DNA from: Anastatus disparis
Taxonomy: Eukaryota > Arthropoda > Insecta > Hymenoptera > Eupelmidae
Assembly: GCA_017163975.1 (NCBI GenBank)
Contig: JAFFSR010000351.1
Location: 3,431,501 to 3,495,500, forward strand
DNA: 64,000 nucleotides
Direction of reading: 5' to 3'
This document shows positions 29,524 through 39,488 of this stretch, piece after piece. A model generated the notes under the pieces. That model saw only the letters and a list, made by a program, of their open reading frames with translations. It did not search any database and was not told the origin of the DNA. The position numbers and the translations under genes were made by a program. Every line of letters begins with the position of its first letter. Position 1 is the stretch's first letter.

Positions 29524-32500
29524 GGCGCTCCTGGAGCGACAACCGAGAAAACGCGTCCAGTGAACACGATTGTAACAAAACTTACATCTACACCGTCAAC
29601 TTAGAAGAAACAACGCCAATCGTCATCGTGGAATCCCCACAATTTCTACACAATTTCGTTGAAGCTATGGTTGATTCAGGTGCACAGCCCAATATAGCCA
29701 AAATAAGCATTTTTAACGAAGACGTAATGGTTAACGACTCAAACCGACCATTGTTGAGAGGAATATCGGAAACCGATATACCTTCGATTGGTACATGTGT
29801 CATTGACATATACGGATCCCCAACGGAGGGCATTATAGTCGCCAATGATTGCCCGATGAAAACAGAAGCAATTATAGGTTCAAACTTCTGTGAGCAGCAC
29901 GGTGCAAGCCTCGATTTCTATCGAAAGGGACTCATTTTCGAGGACAAAACCTTGCCTTCCGTAAATTTAAGAGACGTTAAGAGAATACCTGCTCTAGCAA
30001 CCGCAACTGTACAATTCCCGTTGAATAACCCAGAAGAAGAATATGACTATATTAGGAAAATAAAGTTTAACGAAAAAGGCATAATGGCAGGAAACCTCAT
30101 GGCAATCAACGACGGAGGCTACGTTGACATAGAAGTATTCAATACCAATATCTTTGATATCGACCTAAAAATAACACCGCTAACTCTAGAACCAACACAG
30201 AATTATTATCAGCATCGTAATGAGAAAATTTTTATAGACAAAGATAGCCCTCTCTTTATGGATACAGAAGATATAAAAGAAGTGAACGTCACGAATCAAG
30301 CACCTTCTCTTGTTTCTATGCAGGCCAATGTAAATGATGCAAGGTCAGCCGACGAACTAATCAACGACTTAATTACTTTCGAATATGGTATAGAATACGA
30401 TCGAGTTTTTCAGAGACGCTACTCAGACAGTACTATTTGCTCATCTTCCGAAGAAGACCTTCAAATTCAAGAAAATATAATTCCTAAATCTAAGGTTCCT
30501 GTGCAGCTGTTACCCAATTCTGCAACGTCATGCGTTGAGTCCGAAAATGCTTCGCGCGACACGGTAGTCGATGACGCTCCGAACTCTATCGCAAATTTAA
30601 TCGAATCCCCCGGCCGAAATCCAAAACCATCGTACACAAAGCCCGAAGAAGCTCCGCGCAACACGGTAAGCACAAGTCTAACAAAAGGAGAAATTGAAAT
30701 ATCAGATAACGAAAGCACAGAAACCACTGAAGAAGATATAATAATTCGAGAATTCCTTCCAGGTGCAAATTTGCTGGACTATGTCGAAATAAATCAGGTG
30801 AATCAACCAATAGAAACTTATGGAAATTACTCTGATATAGAACCATGCATCAACAGAACTATTTTAGACATAAATACTGTCACTGAATTCTACGTCAAGC
30901 CATATAAAAAGGATAATCGAAGTTCAGAACACAAAAATTTTGAGCGAGTATACAATGCTAACGTCAAAAACAGAACAGAATGTATATTAAACGACATACC
31001 TAAAAACCACATAGCGAAGGAAAACGAAGCAAGGCTGCAGAAGCTCATTGAAAAAACTGCTGATGTTTTCCATTTAAAGAGAGAACCCCTTTCTGCCACT
31101 AACATAATCGAACATAAAATCGAAACCTACGACGAAGAACCAGTGAACGTAAGACAGTATCCAATACCTCAAAAATTGCAAGAAGTTGTTAACGAGCAAA
31201 TAAGTAAATTGTTAGAATCAGATATAGTCGAAAGAAGTGACTCGCCTTTTAAGAGCCCCCTCTGGGTTGTCAAAAAGGAAGACAATATTGAAGGGAAGCC
31301 ACAGTGGGGAGTTGTAGTCGATTTCCAAAAATTAAATGAAAAGATCAAGCCAGATCCACATCCAATCCCATATATTACACATTTAGTCGAGCAGCTCGGC
31401 GGGGCTCGCTATTTTATTGTCGTGGATATGTATTCAGGTTTCCATCAGGTGATGATAAGAGAAAAAGACCGAGTGAAAACAGCCTTTTCTACTCCTTATG
31501 GTCACTTTCACTTCAAAAGAATGCCTTTCAGAATTCGAACAGCAGCAAGTACTTTTCAAGAATTAACCAATAAAATATTAGGGCATAAACCGTTAGATCG
31601 AAGCTCGAAAGGAAAAGGAAAGCTAGGATATATTGATGACGTCATACTGTTTGCGGAAAATCTAAACGATCTAGACGAATTATTTCTGGAATTTACAGAG
31701 ATTTTAAGGAAATCTAACCTAAAGTTAAATCCCTTAAAATGCCAATTTTACGAAACATCAGTGACATTTCTTGGTCACGAGATTAGTCATAAAGGCATGA
31801 GACTAGACCCAAGAAAGACCCAAGCTGTCGCAAAATTCCCTCGTCCGCGAAATGTCAAGGGAATACGCCAATTTCTTGGTCTGTGTGGATATTATCGACG
31901 TTTCATTCCAAATTTAGCAACGATCGCAAAGCTATTGACAAATTTTTTGAAGAAAGCAGTAGCTTTCAATTGGTGAGATGAACAGGAAATAGCTTTTGAG
32001 ACGCTCAAAAACTGCCTAATTAATGAACCAATTTTGCAACATCCAAACTTCGAAGAGGAATTCTTTGTAACAACAGACGCCTCAGTCTATGCAAATGGTA
32101 TTTTGAATTAAGAGACAAATTTGACTTTACAATCAGATATCTTCCAGGAAAAATTAATTTCGTGGCCGACGCGCTATCACGTAACCCTACGGATAACGAA
32201 GTGCAAAATATACGCGAATCGGAAACTAAAGAAATCACTAAGATAACGTCCGAGGAAAACACATGTAAGCTGGTCTATGAAATAAACGCTATAGAGTCAA
32301 TCGCAACTGAGACACTGTTTAAAAAGAATGACTTCCTAGCAGTAAGAAACAGTAAGGACAGTTTTTATTTGTGCCAAAGCAAACAGTACATTAAATCTAA
32401 TAATAAAGTAATATCTATACGATGGTTAACGCGCCAAGACGGAGACGAACATATATATTCTTTTGACTATGACGACAAGATACCCTTCGACAGCATACTA

Positions 32501-32720
32501 ACAAGCGTAAAATTGACTAAAATCGAGCAAGACAGATATCAACTGCCAGCTGACAAACTGTCACGGACGCTAGACATCCTTAAGGAATCTTTAGAAGCTA
32601 CAGCAAATAAACCACCCGGAGACGCTCACGTGACTGACATTAAAATTTCTTTCAAAATGATATTAAAATTTCTTTCAAAAACACTACAAAAATTGCACAC
32701 CCAAATAAATTGCGCTTAAC
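29475..32720 (+). pseudogene. pol: pol of the LTR element: protease and reverse transcriptase, RNase H broken, integrase absent
   Basis: The -1 frame (29475-31976) encodes an aspartic protease with VDSGAQPN near 29670, then a long acidic linker, then the reverse transcriptase. Reverse transcriptase blocks include FKSPLWVVKKED, YFIVVDMYSGFHQV, the YIDD active site near 31628 and QFLGLCGYYRRFIPNL. A TGA at 31974 ends the first frame, and the RNase H begins (TTDAS) but is cut near 32105. A second frame resumes at RYLPGKINFVADALSR and continues to 32719. That 32210-32640 part (LAVRNSKDSFYLCQSKQYI, IRWLTRQDGDEHIYSF, YQLPADKLSRTLDIL) is an unnamed module reminiscent of a BAH-like fold. No integrase zinc finger or DDE core follows. 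Confidence 0.85.
29496..29538 (+). promoter_or_regulatory. Programmed -1 ribosomal frameshift signal (gag to pol)
   Basis: The slippery heptamer A AAA AAC lies at 29496-29502 in the gag frame (CAA AAA AAC). After an 8-base spacer (29503-29510) comes a perfect 8-bp stem, CGCTCCAG (29511-29518) with CTGGAGCG (29531-29538), around a 12-base loop containing the gag stop. The pol frame is -1 relative to gag and overlaps it. Heptamer, spacer length, stem and frames all fit the classic signal. Confidence 0.9.
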
Positions 32721-33056
32721 GAAAATAAGATCTGAAAGCTCGATCGATAATGATCAGAACTCTACATTTGACTAAAGATTTCTCAAAGTGAATACACATA
32801 ACGATAATTAACGTAAATCTGCGTATTATTTATTTTTTTATCATCCGGTTTCTTTGCTTTGTGATACGTATGCATATTCAAATTTTTCTTTTCTTTGGAT
32901 GTAATAACGAATAAAGAAACTTAAGCAAGTTGGTAAATTCACTTTACCTAATCACGCATCTTTAAAATTTATCTTAGTAATTAAGTACAAATGCTTAAAA
33001 TCTCAATCAACTGTAACTACGCAACATAATAACCATACCTGTATCAGCATAAATTA

Positions 33057-35009
33057 ATGAGTCTGCGAATAATCTTAAGTTATTTCCTTTGTTACAGGAG
33101 GATGAACTGCAAATTAATGTTCTTTTTGTACACTTATATTCGAGTCGCCATCACTTTTACGACATATGAATGCGGATCTGCCACCCCCAACATAACAACT
33201 ATACATAACATAACGACACTTACAAAAGTCGGAGACTACGTGCTATCCGACGCAGAACCTGCTGAAGAAGAAATATACCTTTAGCTGCTACAACATACTC
33301 AATATTTCAAGGTCCGAGCTTACCAATGTAGAATAAAGGTAGAGCAGGAAATTACGTATTGCGGTATGCATTCGCACAACTCAAAAGTAAAAGGAGGCTC
33401 TACCACATTCATGGAGTTGGCAACGAGAGAAGCATGCGAAGATCTCGTTAGGTATGGCCAATATAAATATGGACGCTCCGTAATAAATAATCTATTGGTG
33501 AACGCGACCAATAGAAGGACTGTCACAGTCGCCGGAAGATTGGATGCAAACGGATATTGTGAAGGTACAACTTACGATGATAATGGATATGAATACGAAA
33601 AAGTAGTCGTGACTGTGAAACTGGAGATCAAAGCAACAGACTACGAGGTCACCGTAGATAAAAAAAATAATATGGTGATCCTAAGCACCGGAACTCGATG
33701 CAGCTACACCAGCGTTAGATGCATTGATGAGGAAGAAAGCTGCATTTTCTGGACCCCAGTAATGGAATCCACATGTAAGTTCGATGAATTCACCATCCTA
33801 TATGAAGGTATAGGGACACGTATGGTTGATAACAATTCGAACGCTCCTGTTATCTACTTTGGTAATTCAACTGGGAAGATAAAATTTGGTCTAACCAAAA
33901 CTGGAGAAGAGATGCTATGCGGATATAAATTAATTAAAACGGATCAAACAGAACTATTCATTTTAGAAACCACAAGAGGCAAATCATTCACCACCCGAAA
34001 AAGCTTGGAGGTACCAGATATCATCCTTACTACATATTTCAACGCAAAAATAATGAATCTCGGAAGACATCTCGATAAACAACTAGGATCGCTATATCGT
34101 GACATAGTCCTGCACCGATGTATATTGGAGAAGCAAATCATAGAAAATGCTCTACCTCTGGCGTTCTCAAACCCAGATCTTTTTGCCATGAAAGTCATGA
34201 AGAAGCAAGGTTATTTAGCCATAGCAGCAGGAGAAGTCGCCCACATCATTCAATGTGTACCACGATCCTGCAAAATAAGAAAAACGGAACAATGCTACTA
34301 CGAAATACCAGTGACTTGCGATGACGAAGCTTACTTCGCCAAACCTATCAGCAAGGTGCTAGTACAAATAGGAACGGTTAGAGATTGCAACACACTTATA
34401 CCAAGTATCTTCAAAATCAGCGAGAAATGGTTTAAAATTCACCTTACAGCAACGGAGGTAAACCTACCGCAAACTCTAAAACCATTTGTCCAACCGACCT
34501 GGAAACACGCCAACATCTCAGAAGTCTTGGAAAATGGAATATACACACCGGAAGACCTGCAAAATCTACGCGAACATTCGATCTTTCCAGCCAAAAAGTC
34601 TGCAATGCTAGAAGCAATAGCGAGACGGCTTAACGACAGAGAAGCAAGAACGCGCTCTGTAAAGTTGAACAACCTGTTGACGCCAGAAGAAATGGAAACA
34701 ATGATGGAATTCACACTTAACAAAATGTGAAACGGGTTTCAAAAATTTGGCCAAATCTCGGCAGGAATATTAATGATTATCCTGATATGCCAAGTAATCA
34801 AACTAATCTTCGACACCATAATCCGCGGATACACTCTATACACGGTATATGGATGGAGTACAAGACTCCTGGGAGCCATTTTCAGCTCGTTAACACATTT
34901 GCTTACGAGCCTGGCTAAGCCCGAACGTATAGAGGAGGATAAAACATCAGAACACGGAACAGTCAACGGAATCACTGTATCCGCCAAGAAGGGGACTCAG
35001 CAGATCTAA
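33057..35009 (+). pseudogene. env: env glycoprotein of the LTR element, two in-frame stops
   Basis: One frame runs from 33057 to 35009 with TAG at 33282 and TGA at 34728. The product would be a type I membrane glycoprotein of about 650 residues. A hydrophobic signal-like segment lies near residues 18-36, the ectodomain is Cys-rich with several N-glycosylation sites, and a transmembrane segment lies near residues 565-590 followed by a cytoplasmic tail. The CGMHSHNS block and Cys layout resemble class III fusion glycoproteins of chuvirus-type negative-strand viruses rather than baculovirus-F-type errantiviral Env. That comparison is from pattern memory and is not proven. It lies directly before the polypurine tract. 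Confidence 0.75.
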
Positions 35010-35107
35010 CTCTATGCCACTATCAAGAAAAACCATCCGAGACATTGAGCTCAAACTGTTGGGAACCCCAAAGCAAAACAATTAAAATCTTATTGCTTTG
35101 TTTTCAC

Positions 35108-35115
35108 GGTGGGAG
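35108..35115 (+). promoter_or_regulatory. Polypurine tract
   Basis: GGTGGGAG abuts the 3' LTR (TGTTACA) and is the expected plus-strand primer site. Confidence 0.7.
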
Positions 35116-36265
35116 TGTTACATCCGCATAATCACGGATGTATGGAAAATCATTTTTCATTTTAATTTTTTTTTAACCTTTTGTTATATGTGCGTACATA
35201 TATATAATTATATATACGCATATACATTATGCATGCATATAAACATGCAATATTTGCAGTTCATTCTCCCGATAACATATATTTTTTTAAACATATATTA
35301 ATAAAAATAAAATAAAATAAATTTTATATTGGATAGTTAGTATTAAGGAATAATTTTAAGTCTCTTTATATTCGTAAAACCAAGTCAATTAGAGAGGCGC
35401 GAATGCTATTCAGCATTTTTAGGCGTGATAAGAAGATATCCTCTGTCAAAAAATCTGAGACTTTGGAGAGCTTCTCACGGCCGAATTGGCCAATGGGACT
35501 CTTTTAAAGTTTTAGCAAGTAATATTTTTTGTCTCTTTTCTTCTTCGAAATTCGCATCTACCTTGCAACAAAAAAGATTTATTGTCAGTCAGTCCGCAGC
35601 TAGACCTCACAAAGGTAGCACCTTCTTTTCTCTTGCACATAGACCAAGTATAGAATTATAACATCAAAACACTTGTAACTCGCGTTTCATTTCCTCAAAA
35701 ATTATATTACAAGGGAAATAACTTAACTCAATTGCGCGCTCAATTTAACAAGTCGTTTTAACATAAATCATAATTATATACAACTTACAAAAAAAAGGGT
35801 GTGTTAACAATAAAAAATAAAAAACTTATTTTCTTTTTTCAATCGAATCAATAATAAATAAAGTGCTACCGAGGTTTCTTCAATCTATCACTGTAAACTC
35901 GCGCGGCTCACTTGTTAAGATTTTTTGTACATTCATAATAAATTTAAATAAATATCATTATTACAAAATAAATACAAAAAAAAAACAAAATTTTAAATTC
36001 TGTGAACATAAATATCATTGATCCAGACCTAACCCAGTTAGCAAGCGGGCAACCAGAGAGGAGCACTACGCTCTTCAAATATAAGTTATTTTCATAACAG
36101 ACTCCTTGCTTTCGACCACGCAGCCAGCAGTTAAGATAAGGTAAGTGATTAAGCTCCTCTATCCCGCAGTCTTTTGAAAATAAAAAATAATTAACAATAC
36201 CAACAAGAAATATCCCAAACAAACACATGTCCGAGTAAACCTATTTAAGGTGACCGGACATAACA
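35116..36265 (+). repeat. 3' LTR
   Basis: Starts TGTTACATCC, ends GACATAACA. About 30 single-base differences and two small indels against the 5' LTR by eye. Confidence 0.92.
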
Positions 36266-36989
36266 TGCAAAAAACGCTGCCAAGTGCTTTGGCGCAATGC
36301 TTTCTCATAGAGCTTATTAAGTTGGTGTTCATTTCATTTTTATTTTTTAAATGTGACTTCGATGTAAAAAGAATTGGTTATCAGCAATTTTTCCTAATAT
36401 TTTTTACATATAAGCTTACGAAATTGATCATATTATCTATCATGAAACGTTAAACTAAATAATCTATGTGAACGCTTACAGTTTATTTAATAGCATTATA
36501 AATATTTTTCGATAAATTATGTCATATTGTTCTCTTCTTTTTAATATTTAAAGTTTTTATTTAAAAAAAATTAATACTATAACATCTATAAGGATGTAAT
36601 TAATATATAGATCTCAATCTTGAGCAATGAAGATTGTCAATTTGCAATCTCGATCTAAAAAAAAATTTCTTTTAAACTTGTACCTATTTATTGAATTATA
36701 AGCATAAAAGTTTTTTTATCCAGAAGAGCCTATGTTGAATTTGCAATTTTCAACAATTTTTTTCTCAATTCAAGTAAAAATAAATAACTTACAACTCTAG
36801 TAAAAACATACAATGTATATCATACCTAGATCACAGCTGATGGAAAAAATAATCTAACATCAATAATGTTGTAATATAAAAATACATCTCAATCATGAGC
36901 AATGAAAATTGTCAAGTTACCATTTCATAAATTTTGGGTTATATGCTGTAACTTGGATCACTAATTTTCAGTTTATGTTTTCTTAAGGC
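36266..36989. other. Repeat leader before the dimeric satellite, no gene
   Basis: Begins at the LTR edge. CCAAGTGCTTTGGCG near 36279 recurs near 56213, ahead of the second satellite array. The following A/T-rich sequence includes two rounds of TCTCAATC.TGAGCAATGAA (36613 and 36888). No gene seen. Confidence 0.5.
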
Positions 36990-37740
36990 TCTAAAATTAA
37001 AACTACACTAAGAAAACCAACTTTCAATAGCTTCCGTACTAGTAAACTAAAAAAATAAATGATATTGGAAATTGGATGCATATACATCGAGTACTTTTCG
37101 AGATCTAAGAACCAAATAAATACAAACATTTTTTCAAAAATTCAAAATGTTCTAAAATTAAAACTGGATTAAGAAAATCAATTTTCAAAAGTTTAATATT
37201 ATTTCAGCAATCGAAAATAATTTCCATGAAAATTTTTAAGCAAATTCATTGAATAGCTTACATAAAATATCAAAAAAATGCAGAATCTAAAATTAAAAAA
37301 AAATTTTTTAATGGCTATTTTATTAAAACTACCCTAAGAAAATCAATTTTTAATAGCTTCCGTACCAGTTATTCAAAAAAATAAATTGTATGAAATTTTA
37401 AGCGAATCCATCGATTACTTTTGAAGATCTGATTAACTAAATAAATACAAACATTTTTTTAAAAAATTTCATAATGCTTTAAAATTAAAACTACGCTAAG
37501 GAAATCAATTTCCAGAAGTTATTTTATTTCAGGGATCTAAAATTATTTCCATATAAATTTATAAGCAGATTCATCATCTAGTTTACCAAAAAAATCGAAA
37601 TTTTTTTTTCTTATAAATGCCTCTGAAATAAAAACTACGTTGAGAAAACCAATTCTCAATAGCTTCTCCCAAGTAAGATAAAAAAAAAAAATTCTATGCA
37701 AAATTTGAAAGAAATCCATCAAGTAGTTTTCGAGATCCAG
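36990..37740. repeat. Satellite S1: dimeric higher-order repeat
   Basis: Five monomers of about 140-170 bases start with a version of CTAAAATTAAAACTAC (36991, 37152, 37323, 37479, 37620). They alternate between type P (AATAGCTTCCGTAC...) and type Q (AAAAGTT..ATTATTTCAG.ATC..AAATAATTTCCAT), in the order P-Q-P-Q-P, so the higher-order period is about 330 bases. The monomer is related to satellite S2 at 57 kb. Confidence 0.7.
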
Positions 37741-37750
37741 TTGGCTTACT

Positions 37751-37825
37751 GAATACACACACACACACACACACATACGCACACACACGCACACACACAC
37801 ACGCACACACACATACATACAGAGA
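37751..37825. repeat. (CA)n microsatellite
   Basis: About 70 bases of CA repeats interrupted by CG and TA dimers, at the right edge of S1. Confidence 0.9.
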
Positions 37826-39030
37826 TTTTCTAAAAATCACTTTTTTCGACTCTCTGAAACCAAATATTCACAAATTAATGAAAAAATAGAAAATAATTTT
37901 TTTTGTCGATACAAAGCTTTCTCTATGAGAAAGCAAAATAAATATTGATTTAGAAAAATAAATTAAAAATGCACGTACAGCATCGTTTAATTTACTGAAT
38001 GGTTGCAAAAAATAAATATTGATTTAGAAAAATTAATTAAACATGCATTAAACTTTTTATAATATTTTTTTATAACGATAAAATAATAAATAATATATTG
38101 AATAAAATTCTTACCTATTTTCGTTTTCTGAAAGTTAGTTATCTTCGTTTTCTGAAAGTTCTTCATCGTTAAAAGTATCTTCAAATATGACTTTTTGATT
38201 AAGAATAGAATCATGTTCTTTAAATTTAACCTTATTCCACGCATGACTTAAATTTTTTTCCTTTTAGCAAATTTCTTTTCGTCTTTGCAGCATATCTGAT
38301 GATTTTAATGAATCTTAGACTGTTAATGTTTCCCTCTTCGTGCTAATTTGAAGTGATTCTAACCACTATTTATTAACTTAATAATAAAATTATTATAACT
38401 AAATGTACCTCAATTTAAAAAAAAAATTTTTTACAAATAAAGTTTATTTTAGGCTACCTAATTAAAAAATTAGGTGATTTAAAATATAAATTATATATAC
38501 GGAAAAAATAAGCACTAGCTTTCGGAAAATTGTATATGTTAAAAATTAAATAAATATTTTTCATTTTTCCACTTACTGCTCCTCTGAAAAATTCTTGCTG
38601 GATAATAAACTTTACCCCTCTGCGCAATCACTTTTATCCAGTAGTAATTTCTTCGCCTTTTTCAAAACGTAAGTTTTCCGCAGATATCCCATTAATATCC
38701 GTCGATTGCAACCATAAAATTAACGCGTACATTTTTCTAATTTTAAATGTTGTGATATGACAATTGCTTCTATTTGTTTGCTATAATGATGCTATTAAAT
38801 CTGAAAATTTGAATTAAAAGTCAAGATGCAATTATTTGATACAAGTTCAAATTTTTTCGAATAGCCATCGTTAAGTTTGAAATATAAGAAAACTTTGTTC
38901 GAACGACAGAGACAAGAAAGAAAATTTTTTCAGTTAAATTTTCAAAGAAATTTATTGAAACAGAAGATTTAATTAAAAATTAATTATTAAAAAAAATTAA
39001 ATTAAATTTTGTAAGAGAAACGAAGACGTT
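37826..39030. other. AT-rich, one flank repeat
   Basis: Mostly uninformative A/T-rich sequence. The stretch around 37972-38005 (CACGTACAGCATCGTTTAAT...GGTTGC) closely repeats the sequence immediately left of the 5' LTR (24909-24942). Confidence 0.5.
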
Positions 39031-39036
39031 CTTGTA

Positions 39037-39168
39037 AAGGATATTCTCGTGCAACGAAATATCGTTGGCTTCGAGAATATGACAATTATAGCTCAGATAA
39101 CGACGATATTTTTTCTTGTAATGAGAGTTCTGATACAATAGCACTGAAGGTGCAAATAAATAAGTTCT
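39037..39168 (+). other. Short protein-like frame with nested palindrome, low confidence
   Basis: A 43-codon frame reads YSRATKYRWLREYDNYSSDN, then DDIFSCNESSD, and ends at TAA. Its start overlaps a nested palindrome: ATATTCTCG (39041-39049) with CGAGAATAT (39072-39080), and CAACGA with TCGTTG inside. It could be a remnant of a coding exon or transposon ORF. I do not recognise it. Confidence 0.25.
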
Positions 39169-39332
39169 AATATTTCATATAATTCGAAGTACAGTTTTCA
39201 AAAATAATTTGCTTTTTTTATTAATAAATTATTATAAAAGTAATAAACTTCAAAGCTATAGTACAATAATAAACTATATTGTTGTAAGGTTTTTTTCGGA
39301 TTTCAACCGTGTAAGTTGTGGTTTGGGATACC

Positions 39333-39366
39333 GACTTTCGTGAACATTACAGTTCACTTTATCAGG
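39333..39366 (-). ncRNA. Hammerhead-ribozyme-like motif in the Penelope-like element
   Basis: Read on the minus strand: CCTGATAAA, a perfect 6-bp stem GTGAAC/GTTCAC around TGTAAT, then GAAAGTC. This is the order CTGANGA, stem II, GAAA of a hammerhead core, with one core deviation (A for G). Penelope-like elements are known to carry hammerheads near their ends. Stems I and III were not convincingly found, so it may be a decayed or chance match. Confidence 0.35.
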
Positions 39367-39488
39367 GCGAGCCTGAATCTCATGGCTCAGATTGTCTAAT
39401 AACTATAATTTTGGGCGGGGTTTTTGGTCAAATGGTTCTGGGTGTTCTGGTTGAATGGTTATGAATGATTTGCCTTTGGGAACAGAGG

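Larger units (their letters stand above)
24943..36265 (+). mobile_element. Env-bearing Ty3/gypsy LTR retroelement, 11.3 kb, integrase deleted
   Basis: Two LTRs of 1,152 and 1,150 bp bound a leader with repeats and hairpins, gag, pol and env. The polymerase type (YIDD reverse transcriptase and GYYRRFIPNLA) is gypsy-like. TGC lies immediately outside both LTRs, a possible 3-bp target duplication. I counted about 30 differences between LTRs (under 3 percent), so the insertion is moderately young. Gag, pol and env carry few stops, but the RNase H end and the whole integrase are missing, so the copy is non-autonomous. A proper tRNA-matching primer site directly after the 5' LTR was not evident. 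Confidence 0.92.

Noticed and set aside
33944..34723. Minus-strand ORFs inside env
   Set aside because: Shadows of the env frame.
37543..37818. MYVCVRVCVCVCV ORF
   Set aside because: Translation of the CA microsatellite.
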